DNA of 28,418 nt from a virus. Under the pieces are notes generated by a model. The model was not told where the DNA came from. It did not search any database and was given only the letters and a program-made list of their open reading frames with translations. The position numbers and the translations under genes are program-made. The stretch is taken from the IMG/VR virus record IMGVR_UViG_3300046011_009114, positions 1-28,418 of that record; one strand, written 5' to 3'. Positions 6,006 to 13,435 of this stretch are shown here, one piece after another; the stretch's first letter is position 1; each line of letters starts with the position of its first letter.

Positions 6006-6407
6006 ATGAAAAATTCAAGTGAAAAAATAATTTCGGAAATAGTTCTTTCCGGTATTGCTACAGAGCAGCAAATTAACCTTATTTGCAGAAGGTTAAACGC
6101 TAAAGAAAAAATTGATTTATCCGAAATTTGGGACAATCCGGCAACCTTAACGCCGGAACAAAATAAAAAGGGAATTGATTTTTTGAAAAATCTTTGGAAA
6201 ACTCCTTCAGGATCCGAAAGAAAAAATAATCCTTTTGGCTATAGAGAGGAAAATATTTTGCAAAATTTTACTGGTTTTGAGCTTGCAGGCGTTTATGATG
6301 CAGGAAATTATCATAATTCTTTTTATGTGCCTTTATACAATTGCTGCGGAGACAATAACGCCTTTCAATATTACTATTCAAACGGCAAAGTTAATATAGT
6401 AGGTTAA
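6006..6407 (+). CDS. Hypothetical protein (133 aa)
   Basis: Residues 1-45 are helical (SEKIISEIVLSGIATEQQIN), the middle is Asn/Lys-rich, and the C-terminal part (GFELAGVYDAGNYHNSFYVP, then CCGDNNAFQYYY) looks beta-rich and aromatic. No family is recognised. It ends the first cluster of the operon: a terminator-like hairpin follows. Confidence 0.75.
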   Translation: MKNSSEKIISEIVLSGIATEQQINLICRRLNAKEKIDLSEIWDNPATLTPEQNKKGIDFLKNLWKTPSGSERKNNPFGYREENILQNFTGFELAGVYDAGNYHNSFYVPLYNCCGDNNAFQYYYSNGKVNIVG

Positions 6408-6423
6408 TTCAAAAACATCTTTA

Positions 6424-6460
6424 AAACGACCGAACGCGCTTGACGTTAGTAGGTCATTTT
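6424..6460 (+). terminator. Probable intrinsic terminator
   Basis: An outer stem GACC/GGTC (6428-6431, 6452-6455) flanked by AAAA and TTTT, with an inner AACG/CGTT stem, is followed by a T run. It is weak and may attenuate rather than stop transcription, since the next genes continue in the same direction after 100 nt. Confidence 0.55.
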
Positions 6461-6508
6461 TTCAATTAACAAATTTCAATTATTTTAAATCTAAATCTTA
6501 TAAAAATC

Positions 6509-7039
6509 ATGAAAAACGCAATCCAATTTCCAGCAGCAAAAAAAATCGATTACTCGAAATTTGTTGAACCTAAAAAACAAATTTTTGTAACTATTGACGG
6601 AATTACAACGGCAAAATTAATACCGGCCGAAAAAAGTATTTTCGAGCAGCTACACGACAAAACAAAAAATTTCGTGAAGCATTACGCAACCGATTTTCAA
6701 CACGATAAAAAAAGCATCGAGGAAAATCCAGGCGCAAAATTTATACACATTGCAAGGTCAACCGGTACAAGTTTATCACTTTTCAGAACGGACCTAACAC
6801 ACTTTCCAAAAAAAGGCGAAACGGTGCCTTATTTATTCGGAACGGCCGCACGTGAAAGAATCTTAAAAGATAGCGTTTTAGAAGTAGAATACTACGCGAA
6901 AAATTACGGAAACGATCACTTATATAAAATTCATTATTTCGACGGTAAAAAGCTACTTAAAATTGATTTTAAGAAGGCATTAGAGCTAAAAAATCAATAC
7001 GTTAAAAACGTTCTTCAAATTTGGGAAAATGAAAAGTAA
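6509..7039 (+). CDS. Hypothetical protein (176 aa)
   Basis: A soluble mixed alpha/beta protein, basic overall, starting MKNAIQFPAAKKIDYSKFVE. The middle (HIARSTGTSLSLFRTDLTHF) has a Ser/Thr-rich segment and the C-terminus is Lys-rich. I do not recognise a domain. Its 3' end overlaps the 32-aa membrane ORF at 7029 by 11 nt. Confidence 0.75.
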   Translation: MKNAIQFPAAKKIDYSKFVEPKKQIFVTIDGITTAKLIPAEKSIFEQLHDKTKNFVKHYATDFQHDKKSIEENPGAKFIHIARSTGTSLSLFRTDLTHFPKKGETVPYLFGTAARERILKDSVLEVEYYAKNYGNDHLYKIHYFDGKKLLKIDFKKALELKNQYVKNVLQIWENEK

Positions 7040-7127
7040 AAAAACGGATCCAGGAACCAACGCAAAAATAAAATTTACCCTATCAACTTTTTTAATCTTA
7101 ATTATTTCAATCTTAATACAATCATGA
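7029..7127 (+). CDS. Tiny membrane peptide (32 aa)
   Basis: The ORF has a basic N-terminus (MKSKKTDPGTNAKIK) and one hydrophobic helix (FTLSTFLILIISILIQS). It starts within the end of the upstream gene and its TGA overlaps the ATG of the lipoprotein gene (ATGA at 7124-7127), so it fills the otherwise empty 84 nt exactly. This arrangement supports translation, but it could equally be a coupling ORF without a stable product. Confidence 0.5.
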   Translation: MKSKKTDPGTNAKIKFTLSTFLILIISILIQS

Positions 7128-7474
7128 AAAAATATTTTTTACTCCCGACTTTAGCAATTTTAACAAGCTGCACGGCGCCCGAAATTAAAGAAACTATTCA
7201 GGCGCCCGAACTTTACCCGACCGAAAAATGTACCTTAATTTTTCAAGGTCCTGGAAATTTAATTTTAATTGACAAAAGCAAAAGCGCCGGAGATACTATT
7301 TATCAATGTAGCGGATCAACTCAAAAAAGTTTGCACCTGGTTAAACGCGGTTATTATGAAGTAATAATTAACAATAGCAACGATATTTTTTTAGAGGTAA
7401 GCAATCCAACAAAAGTAATTGCAACTTTTCAAGGATCAACAAACGGACTAACAAAACAATTTTTTAATAAATAA
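7124..7474 (+). CDS. Phage-encoded lipoprotein (116 aa)
   Basis: A type II signal peptide (MKKYFLLPTLAILTSC) ends in the lipobox LTSC, so C16 is the predicted lipidated residue. The mature part is about 100 residues, beta-rich, with two further Cys. Small envelope lipoproteins of temperate phages can block superinfection by acting at the cell surface; that role here is only a suggestion. Translation is probably coupled to the 32-aa ORF upstream (ATGA). Confidence 0.8.
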   Translation: MKKYFLLPTLAILTSCTAPEIKETIQAPELYPTEKCTLIFQGPGNLILIDKSKSAGDTIYQCSGSTQKSLHLVKRGYYEVIINNSNDIFLEVSNPTKVIATFQGSTNGLTKQFFNK

Positions 7475-7499
7475 AATCTATTTTAATTCAAATTTAATT

Positions 7500-7733
7500 A
7501 TGCAGCATTCACAACTAATTCAAGGCCAAAAATATATCGATATTTCAGATAAAAAAGTACCGTTAATTTTTAACGGATCAAAATTAAAAAACCAAGGTTT
7601 TAATTCATTTGTTTATCAATGCGAATTTATTCCGGTAATAAACGAACAAAATAAAAACTACAATTTACCAAAAATAGTCTACAAATGTTTTCCGGAAGAA
7701 GGAAATAGAGACGATATAAAACCATTTAATTAA
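7500..7733 (+). CDS. Hypothetical protein (77 aa)
   Basis: A soluble, beta-rich protein, MQHSQLIQGQKYIDISDKKV onward, containing the patch SFVYQCEFIPVINEQNK and ending CFPEEGNRDDIKPFN. The N-terminus recalls short beta-barrel proteins, but nothing is recognised. Confidence 0.7.
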   Translation: MQHSQLIQGQKYIDISDKKVPLIFNGSKLKNQGFNSFVYQCEFIPVINEQNKNYNLPKIVYKCFPEEGNRDDIKPFN

Positions 7734-7796
7734 TTACTAAAAATAAAATCTATTTAAAAGCTGTTAGCCGCTTCAGATTAAAAAGACGGAAAAACC

Positions 7797-8453
7797 ATGA
7801 GAACAATAAGAACAAAAATCTACAAATTTGAGGAACTTAGTAAAAAAGCTCAAGAAATTGCAATCGAAAACTACAGAAACAATAATTTAACTTTCGATTT
7901 TATTTACAGCGACGCGGAAAGTACTGTTAAGGCGTTTTGTGCTGCATTTGACGTAAAAAGCGGGTTCAGGTCCTGGTTAGATTGTAATACTTCAAATATC
8001 GATGATGATATTTTACAATTAACCGGTTTGAGATTAAGAAAGTATATTTTAAACAATTTCGGAGATACTTTGTACAAAAGAAAATACTTAAAATCAGGCG
8101 TTAACTCAAAAGACTTAAAACCTTTTCACCGAATGCGAAAACAAACGGAAATAAAAAACGGACCAAACAAAGGTTTATTTTATTCTGCTTATTACTCAAA
8201 TATTTGCAAGGTTGCAAAGAATTGCAATTTAACCGGAATGTGCTATGATGATGATATTATGGGGCCAATTTACGATTTTTTAGAATTAAGAACTTTTGGT
8301 AGCACAAATTTTGAGGACCTATTAAACGAGTGTTTTGACGCAATGCGATCGACTTTACAAAAGGAAGAAGATTATATGTACTCCGATGAATATATCTCAG
8401 ATGAAATAGAATCCAACGAATACGAATTTACAGAAGAAGGAAATAAATTTTAA
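7797..8453 (+). CDS. Phage protein with KFEELSKKAQEIAIENYR N-terminus (218 aa)
   Basis: The opening motif (Y-K-F-E-E-L-S-x-x-A-Q-x-x-A-I-x-x-Y-R) is one I associate with uncharacterised proteins in many phages. The rest is mixed alpha/beta with several Cys (CAAF, LDCNTS, ICKVAKNCN) and a very acidic C-terminus (YSDEYISDEIESNEYEFTEE), which may mimic DNA charge. Function unknown; among the larger proteins of this operon and a candidate for acting on a host nucleic-acid-binding target. Confidence 0.8.
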   Translation: MRTIRTKIYKFEELSKKAQEIAIENYRNNNLTFDFIYSDAESTVKAFCAAFDVKSGFRSWLDCNTSNIDDDILQLTGLRLRKYILNNFGDTLYKRKYLKSGVNSKDLKPFHRMRKQTEIKNGPNKGLFYSAYYSNICKVAKNCNLTGMCYDDDIMGPIYDFLELRTFGSTNFEDLLNECFDAMRSTLQKEEDYMYSDEYISDEIESNEYEFTEEGNKF

Positions 8454-8469
8454 TTTTAAAACTAAAAAA

Positions 8470-8694
8470 ATGAAACAGACAAACCTAAATTTTCTATTCC
8501 AAGACCAAGTGCGCAACTTTGCGCACCTGGTTACTAATGAAACGCAAACTAAAAACGATTTTTTGGCTGCAATTAAGCAAAGTTATTGTTTAGACAATAC
8601 AAAGGTCAATTTATTTTTTATTGCTTGTGAGAAGTCAGATTTTGAAACTATTAAATTAAATGCTAACCGGGACGCGATCCTATTTAATGAATAG
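8470..8694 (+). CDS. Hypothetical protein (74 aa)
   Basis: A soluble helical protein with two Cys (QSYCLDN, FFIACEK). The start is preceded by TAAAAAA. No family recognised. It is 4 nt from the tiny membrane ORF that follows. Confidence 0.65.
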   Translation: MKQTNLNFLFQDQVRNFAHLVTNETQTKNDFLAAIKQSYCLDNTKVNLFFIACEKSDFETIKLNANRDAILFNE

Positions 8695-8698
8695 AAAA

Positions 8699-8809
8699 AT
8701 GAAAAATTCTGAATTTAACAACAGTAAAAGAAACGCAAGTATTGGAATGTTGTATTTATACACGTTCTTAATTTATATCGTAGCTAATTATTTAATCTAT
8801 AATTCTTAA
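8699..8809 (+). CDS. Tiny membrane protein (36 aa)
   Basis: A hydrophilic N-terminus (MKNSEFNNSKRNASIG) leads into one transmembrane helix rich in Tyr and Leu (MLYLYTFLIYIVANYLIYNS). Spacing of 4 nt upstream and 3 nt downstream supports a real gene. Function unknown. Confidence 0.55.
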   Translation: MKNSEFNNSKRNASIGMLYLYTFLIYIVANYLIYNS

Positions 8810-8812
8810 GAA

Positions 8813-8968
8813 ATGAAAAAAAATAACGAACCTAAGTTTATGTGTAATTGTTGTCACGAACATTTCCCAAAAAAAGAAATGGATTTTGACGTGGACAACG
8901 ATCAGGACCTTTGCAAAAATTGCAATTATCAATCTTATAATGACGCGCCTTACAAAAACAAAATTTAA
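8813..8968 (+). CDS. Zinc-ribbon protein (51 aa)
   Basis: Two Cys pairs, CNCC (C11 and C14) and CKNC (C34 and C37), enclose an acidic loop (EMDFDVDNDQDL), the layout of a small zinc ribbon. It is probably a soluble nucleic-acid- or protein-binding factor. The AAATG start follows the upstream stop by 3 nt. The acidic loop with alternating Asp could also bind another cation. Confidence 0.65.
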   Translation: MKKNNEPKFMCNCCHEHFPKKEMDFDVDNDQDLCKNCNYQSYNDAPYKNKI

Positions 8969-8990
8969 ATCAATTTTAAAAATTAACATC

Positions 8991-9158
8991 ATGAAAACCA
9001 AAAAAGAAATCGTTTACACAATGCCATACGAGACCGAAACGGAAATTAGAAAGGCGCAAGAAAAAAGACACAGACTTTACGAAAAATACAATAACGTCCA
9101 GGTTTATTGTAACGGATTGTATGAAGTCAGGATTATTGCTTCAAATAGTTTAATTTAA
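8991..9158 (+). CDS. Hypothetical protein (55 aa)
   Basis: The chosen start (AACATC-ATG at 8991) has the operon's typical context; an upstream in-frame start at 8886 would overlap the zinc-ribbon gene and is unlikely. The protein is helical then beta (KAQEKRHRLYEKYNNVQVYC). Function unknown. Confidence 0.65.
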   Translation: MKTKKEIVYTMPYETETEIRKAQEKRHRLYEKYNNVQVYCNGLYEVRIIASNSLI

Positions 9159-9170
9159 AAATATAAAAAA

Positions 9171-9641
9171 ATGAAAAATACAATTATGCACGGCAAACAC
9201 GAATTTTCAGTACAAGAAATTTACAAAGGTTGTTATAGCGTTTCTAAATACAATTTAGCACAATTTCTCTACAGAACAGAAGACGAAAAAAAAGCAATGC
9301 AATATGCTAAAAAACACCTGAAAAAACTAGGTAAATTAGATTATAGCGACCGTAATGGAATATTTGTTGTTACCAACTATCAATATAATGAAAAAGGCGA
9401 AAAAGTCATATTTACGCCGTCGTTTATGGAAAACACACATACAAAAAACCAATTTACAGCTCATACTTACAAAACTAATAAAGGCGCTTTATTAAGATAC
9501 GACGGAGACGGAGACGGATATGGTTTTTGGTACGAAGTAGACTGCAACGGCAATAAAATATCCGATCGTTTAAAAGGGCAAATTTTTGTCGGATTGTTTT
9601 CGTCATTAGCAATTAAAAAATTTAAAAAACCAACATCATGA
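9171..9641 (+). CDS. Hypothetical protein (156 aa)
   Basis: A basic alpha/beta protein. N-terminal half: MHGKHEFSVQEIYKGCYSVS and a helix with KKAMQYAKKHLKKLGKLDY. C-terminal half: LRYDGDGDGYGFWYEVDCNG, where the Asp-Gly repeat could bind Ca2+. The AAAAAAATG start is standard. It overlaps the next gene by 4 nt. No family recognised. Confidence 0.75.
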   Translation: MKNTIMHGKHEFSVQEIYKGCYSVSKYNLAQFLYRTEDEKKAMQYAKKHLKKLGKLDYSDRNGIFVVTNYQYNEKGEKVIFTPSFMENTHTKNQFTAHTYKTNKGALLRYDGDGDGYGFWYEVDCNGNKISDRLKGQIFVGLFSSLAIKKFKKPTS

Positions 9642-9841
9642 AAGACCTATTCAAAACACCCGAAAAAATACCGCAAGAAGTAAGCAAAGTGCTTGACTTA
9701 TATATCTTAGATGAATTTGATTATATTGCTTGTGAGGATCTAAAAAACGATCTAGAAAAAATAGGTTTTACAATCGATTACGAGCTTGACGCAATTCCTT
9801 ACAATTTACGGAAAACAGAACAAATTACTCACTTAAAATAA
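9638..9841 (+). CDS. Hypothetical acidic protein (67 aa)
   Basis: A short, acidic, helical protein (LDLYILDEFDYIACEDLKND). It starts at ATGA overlapping the upstream stop, so is translationally coupled. Nothing further is recognised; acidic small proteins of this kind in phages are sometimes DNA mimics, which is only a possibility here. Confidence 0.7.
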   Translation: MKDLFKTPEKIPQEVSKVLDLYILDEFDYIACEDLKNDLEKIGFTIDYELDAIPYNLRKTEQITHLK

Positions 9842-9848
9842 AGTAACC

Positions 9849-10133
9849 ATGAAGAATCAAATAGAGATTAAAATTGTAGACGGTTTTTGGACTATTAACA
9901 ATAAAAAAGTAGCTGAATGCAGCCACGCAAAAAAAGACTTTTTCGATAAGTATATTAAGCTAAGTCTTATTAAAAGTCCAATTACCGAAAAAAGCAAGTC
10001 AACGTTTAAAAACAAGGGTAATGAAGTAAAAAAATCATTTAATTATCGTTTTAAAAACACCGACAAAACAATCCAGGATTATATAAATTCTCACTCGAAA
10101 ATAGACAACTTAATTTTTGAACTTAAAAACTAA
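9849..10133 (+). CDS. Hypothetical basic protein (94 aa)
   Basis: A Lys-rich protein (MKNQIEIKIVDGFWTINNKK, then long Lys/Asn stretches). It begins with a short beta hairpin and continues as a likely helical basic tail. No family recognised; next gene follows after 6 nt. Confidence 0.7.
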   Translation: MKNQIEIKIVDGFWTINNKKVAECSHAKKDFFDKYIKLSLIKSPITEKSKSTFKNKGNEVKKSFNYRFKNTDKTIQDYINSHSKIDNLIFELKN

Positions 10134-10139
10134 ATAAAA

Positions 10140-10508
10140 ATGAACACAACAGAAAACAACAAATTGATAGCCGAGTTTATGGGGTTTGAAAACCATCTTA
10201 AAAATAACGGAGTTACAAAAGTTTACATAGACAATAAAGAGTATATTCAAAATTGGGAGTGTTTTAATAAAGAGAAAAACGTATTGATAACGCCAATAGA
10301 AATGAAATTTCATTCCGATTGGAATTGGTTAATGGAAGTGGTTGAGAAGATTGAGAGTTTAAAAGTTATAGTAGAGATACGAGAAAACGTATGCTACATA
10401 GAAACTAGCTCAAAAAATTATTATTCCGAACTAGAGGATACTAAACTACAAGCAACATATAAAGCAGTAGTAGAGTTTATTAAATGGTATAATCAACAAA
10501 ATCAATAA
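10140..10508 (+). CDS. Conserved hypothetical phage protein (122 aa)
   Basis: The pattern LIAEFMGFE near the start, HSDWNWLMEVVEKIE in the middle and VVEFIKWYNQQNQ at the end recalls a widespread family of uncharacterised proteins in Bacteroidota phages and mobile elements. It is soluble, with a predicted alpha/beta fold. Function not known to me. Confidence 0.8.
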   Translation: MNTTENNKLIAEFMGFENHLKNNGVTKVYIDNKEYIQNWECFNKEKNVLITPIEMKFHSDWNWLMEVVEKIESLKVIVEIRENVCYIETSSKNYYSELEDTKLQATYKAVVEFIKWYNQQNQ

Positions 10509-10510
10509 TT

Positions 10511-10684
10511 ATGAAAAATAGTCTAATTTTAATGTCCGCTGGACTTACATTTTTGTTTTGCGGCTTTTTAGCTGCTGAGTATTGGAATTGGGATCGTTGG
10601 TTTCTCCTGGTTCCAATTGGCGGATTGTCAATGTTTATTTTAGGAACACTCAAATTTCTTAAGAACTTCGAAAATGGCCGCTAA
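10511..10684 (+). CDS. Small membrane protein (57 aa)
   Basis: Two hydrophobic segments (about residues 4-22 and 31-46) flank a Trp-rich loop (EYWNWDRW), giving a probable membrane hairpin. Its last 11 nt overlap the start of the HTH gene at 10674. Function unknown. Confidence 0.65.
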   Translation: MKNSLILMSAGLTFLFCGFLAAEYWNWDRWFLLVPIGGLSMFILGTLKFLKNFENGR

Positions 10685-10952
10685 CAAAACACAATACAGA
10701 TACTATCAATCTAAAATCAATAAGGTTTTAGTAGAGCAATTTGAAATTCACGAAAGTATTATTGGCTTTGATCATGTTGAATTTAGAGAACGGATCCGAG
10801 ACGAATTGTCTTACTTGGGATTAGAGCTGCACGAACTAGCTTCAAAATGCTATATTACCACTTCTAGAATGAATTACGTAATTAATACAAAAAGTTCGCA
10901 GTTCTTTCCTGAAGAAATTAAGTCAATTAAAAAAATCTTAGGAATGCAATGA
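10674..10952 (+). CDS. Cro/CI-like HTH protein (92 aa)
   Basis: Residues 45-90 fit a lambda-repressor-type HTH: LSYLGLELHELASKCYITTS is the scaffold and turn, followed by RMNYVINTKSSQ and a C-terminal helix IKSIKKILG. Residues 1-40 are charged and helical. It is probably a DNA-binding regulator of this operon or of a partner promoter. It overlaps both neighbours, and no dedicated promoter is seen. Confidence 0.65.
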   Translation: MAANKTQYRYYQSKINKVLVEQFEIHESIIGFDHVEFRERIRDELSYLGLELHELASKCYITTSRMNYVINTKSSQFFPEEIKSIKKILGMQ

Positions 10953-11128
10953 TGAAAAAAGTAATAGACAAACACAACCAGGCAATTCAGATGAAATGGA
11001 TTGCCTCAATTCGTGAATTACCAAATTATACAAACTTATCTTGTGTACACGATCCGGCTTTTAATTTGCCAATTGTAGAAATTTCAACTAATCAAAAAAG
11101 TAGTCTTAAAAAATTAATCGAAGAATGA
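10949..11128 (+). CDS. Hypothetical protein (59 aa)
   Basis: The ORF opens MMKKVIDKHNQAIQMKWIAS and ends KSSLKKLIEE; two adjacent ATG codons (10949, 10952) overlap the upstream TGA. Its own TGA overlaps the ATG of the next gene. Soluble, no family recognised. Confidence 0.55.
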   Translation: MMKKVIDKHNQAIQMKWIASIRELPNYTNLSCVHDPAFNLPIVEISTNQKSSLKKLIEE

Positions 11129-11208
11129 AAATATCAAGTGAAAAAAAAGAAGTAATATTTAGATTTTTGTTTATTATTGCTGTAATAATTTTATATTGTA
11201 TCTTATGA
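11125..11208 (+). CDS. Tiny membrane peptide (27 aa)
   Basis: A charged start (MKISSEKKEVIFR) leads into one hydrophobic helix (FLFIIAVIILYCIL). ATGA overlaps at both ends tie it to its neighbours, which supports translation. It may be a coupling ORF only. Confidence 0.45.
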   Translation: MKISSEKKEVIFRFLFIIAVIILYCIL

Positions 11209-11507
11209 AAATAATTGTAACCAACCGGATCTGCGATGTTGATAACGAGCGCGGATCCAAAAGATTTGAGAGAAATGTTTTTACTATTCTTAAAAGAAAT
11301 AGTATTTTTGGTGACGTTGTATGTCTTGACGCCGGAGTAATTGGCAGATTTGAGAAGTACGCGACTATAGAAATAGACAAAAAAGTAATACTGCTTATTG
11401 AAAAAGATGTTTTTGCAAAAAACCTTGACACACACAAAGGAAAAAGAAATTTGTTTTTTGAAATTTTAAGCAAACAAATTGAATATTTGAAAACCCAAGT
11501 AACTTAA
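11205..11507 (+). CDS. Hypothetical protein (100 aa)
   Basis: The ATG at 11205 overlaps the preceding stop as ATGA and is preferred to a TTG nine bases earlier. The protein is basic and mixed alpha/beta (MKIIVTNRICDVDNERGSKR at the start, YATIEIDKKVILLIEKD in the middle). No family recognised. Confidence 0.7.
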   Translation: MKIIVTNRICDVDNERGSKRFERNVFTILKRNSIFGDVVCLDAGVIGRFEKYATIEIDKKVILLIEKDVFAKNLDTHKGKRNLFFEILSKQIEYLKTQVT

Positions 11508-11513
11508 AACAAA

Positions 11514-11765
11514 ATGAGCTCAAACGACCTTATTGCATCATCTGTAATTGAACAGACAAAAGTTTACCAAAATTTAGGAAAAATCAATCCTAACAAACCG
11601 CATTTGAATAATAAGATACATCAACCTCTTTTGATTAAAAGACAGTCCAGGGAATTGATCACGAATGCTTTGAACGTTTACAATAACACAAAGGTAATTC
11701 CTTCAAATATTGGCGGCTATCAGCTTGAAGTTCTTAAGGAGTTAATTAGCGAATCTACACTTTAA
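11514..11765 (+). CDS. Hypothetical protein (83 aa)
   Basis: A soluble protein opening MSSNDLIASSVIEQTKVYQN and continuing with a basic patch (LLIKRQSRELITNALNVYNN). Start follows AAAACAAAATG. Function unknown. Confidence 0.7.
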   Translation: MSSNDLIASSVIEQTKVYQNLGKINPNKPHLNNKIHQPLLIKRQSRELITNALNVYNNTKVIPSNIGGYQLEVLKELISESTL

Positions 11766-11770
11766 ATTTT

Positions 11771-12130
11771 ATGAAAAAATCAATTCCAAAATTAGAAGAA
11801 TTACTTAATAGGTATATTAAATGTATTGAGTTTCAAAATTCTGACAAGCCAAAGATAACCCCTGGCGGCAAACTATTCCTTAAAAGTCAATGGATCGGCA
11901 AAGAAGAACAACTTTACAAATTAGTAAAAGACTTAGAACTTAAAGTAATTCAAACAAAAAACTTGACAGAAAGATTTGAAACAACAAGTTGCACTTTTCA
12001 AACCGGAGTAGACGTATTAGGATTTCCTACGTACACAACGCACCAAAGTATGTTTCAGTACAACTTAGATAGTAAAAAGAATATTACTGCAACAGCGCTT
12101 ATAGATTCGATTCAGTACAACCATAATTAG
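11771..12130 (+). CDS. Hypothetical protein, last of the rightward operon (119 aa)
   Basis: Begins MKKSIPKLEELLNRYIKCIE; helical N-terminal half, beta-rich second half (SCTFQTGVDVLGFPTYTTHQ). It ends 16 nt before the two-way terminator that separates it from the convergent integrase gene. No family recognised. Confidence 0.75.
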   Translation: MKKSIPKLEELLNRYIKCIEFQNSDKPKITPGGKLFLKSQWIGKEEQLYKLVKDLELKVIQTKNLTERFETTSCTFQTGVDVLGFPTYTTHQSMFQYNLDSKKNITATALIDSIQYNHN

Positions 12131-12146
12131 CAAAACAGAACCTAAT

Positions 12147-12180
12147 AAAAAACCTTGATTGTCAGTCAAGGTTTTTTTTT
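12147..12180. terminator. Bidirectional rho-independent terminator
   Basis: The 7-bp stem ACCTTGA/TCAAGGT (12152-12158, 12166-12172) has a 7-nt loop, an A run before it and a T run after it. It ends the rightward small-gene operon and the leftward integrase operon. Confidence 0.9.
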
Positions 12181-12184
12181 GTTT

Positions 12185-13435
12185 TTATTTTTTAGCGTTC
12201 CAATATTCTTGTAGCTTTTCTGCGTAATCGGTTTTTGTAGTTTGATTGTAGTAATCTATCATTTTAGAATCGGCCCAACCAAATATGTTTTGAATTAATT
12301 CTTTTGGAACTTTACCCGCTAGGTTAGTACACAGAGACTTTCTGCCTATGTGTGAGGTGCAAAAAGCATGTTTTGGCAAGTATTTACGTTCTTTTCTTTT
12401 GGTTATTGGATTCCAGACTTTTCCGTAAACTAAATTGTCTATTCCGGCTAATTGGCAAACTACCTTTAATTGCTTATTGTACTCGGTAGCTGACATTTTT
12501 TTTGGCAATTGGCCAAAGCGTTTGTCTAAAACAAATTTTATGTGAGCATGAATAGGCAACTTGACAAAAGACTTAGTTTTTTGTGTCTTAATTGAAATGA
12601 ATCCGTCTTTTATATTGTCGGTTTTTAGATTGTATAAGAAGTCAGAAATTCTTAATCCAGACCAGCAGCTAATCAAAAAATTGTCCCGAATATTATCAAG
12701 AACAAAATCGTGATCTAAATCTAAATTGAAAATTCTATCGATTTCTTCCTCGTTTAAGTAAACGCCTTCAATATCGCCGCTATCATCATCTACAAAAACT
12801 CGCTGCGTAAATGCTGAAGAAACTTTTATTCCTTCTTCGCTACACCTGGCGCAAAAAAACTTCATTCTAGACAGCATTCTTTTTATAGTGCTTGGGTTGT
12901 AGCCTTCGTCCTCCAGGTAATTGGCAAAATTGTAAAAATCGTCAATACACAAATCCTTCAATACTAATTTAGAATCAAGCATTTTCTCGTAATCCAAAAA
13001 CAAATCTAAAAAGTCCTCGTATTGCTTTTTCAAATACTTAGGCATGGTTTGTTTGGCCGAAATTTTCCATTGATCCGCTTTCGTGTTGAGCCAATTATTA
13101 GCGAAATCAGAATAATAAATAAATACATCTGAATTAACTTGTGATATTTCCTTTGTAGGACGATTGAAGCACTCGCAAATGATGTTTTTTACAAATTGCT
13201 TATCTATTATTGTTCCTTGGATAAAACTCTCGTTGTAGGCCTTTAAAACGTTTGACTTTAGTTCAGATAGCTTTTGGTTGATAATTGGCGAATTTGACGA
13301 TTGTAATTGTTGGTTCCAGTCGCAAAAATCTAGGCCAATTCCAATACCACAACTAACGTCAAATTTATTTTTATAAAGCCGAATCATCAGTTGATTACTT
13401 TTTTTTCCGGTTTGCAAATTGAAAACTATATTCAT
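12185..13435 (-). CDS. int: Tyrosine recombinase (phage integrase)
   Basis: This 416-residue site-specific recombinase would integrate or excise phage DNA. The N-terminal part (1-100) is an arm-type region, residues 104-210 a SAM-like core-binding domain (YYSDFANNWLNTKADQWKIS), and 225-410 the catalytic domain: R262 in SGLRISD, a Lys in KTQKTKS (about 283-289), H362-xx-R365 in TSHIGRKS, and the nucleophile Y395 or Y396 in SKMIDYYNQ. The usual second His/Trp position is W387 (FGWADS). This matches Bacteroidota integrases. Its start overlaps the methyltransferase stop (ATGA), and its end faces a terminator. No attachment core could be identified. Confidence 0.95.
   Translation of the reverse strand: MNIVFNLQTGKKSNQLMIRLYKNKFDVSCGIGIGLDFCDWNQQLQSSNSPIINQKLSELKSNVLKAYNESFIQGTIIDKQFVKNIICECFNRPTKEISQVNSDVFIYYSDFANNWLNTKADQWKISAKQTMPKYLKKQYEDFLDLFLDYEKMLDSKLVLKDLCIDDFYNFANYLEDEGYNPSTIKRMLSRMKFFCARCSEEGIKVSSAFTQRVFVDDDSGDIEGVYLNEEEIDRIFNLDLDHDFVLDNIRDNFLISCWSGLRISDFLYNLKTDNIKDGFISIKTQKTKSFVKLPIHAHIKFVLDKRFGQLPKKMSATEYNKQLKVVCQLAGIDNLVYGKVWNPITKRKERKYLPKHAFCTSHIGRKSLCTNLAGKVPKELIQNIFGWADSKMIDYYNQTTKTDYAEKLQEYWNAKK

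Noticed and set aside
8886-9158. Longer start (8886) for the gene ending at 9158
   Set aside because: It would run inside the zinc-ribbon gene in another frame; the ATG at 8991 has the standard AACATC context.
11196-11507. TTG start at 11196
   Set aside because: The ATG at 11205 overlaps the upstream stop as ATGA, the usual coupling in this operon.
12131-12184. Phage attachment site (attP) next to the integrase
   Set aside because: The gap is filled by the terminator; no host gene fragment or repeat can be seen from one window, so no call is made.
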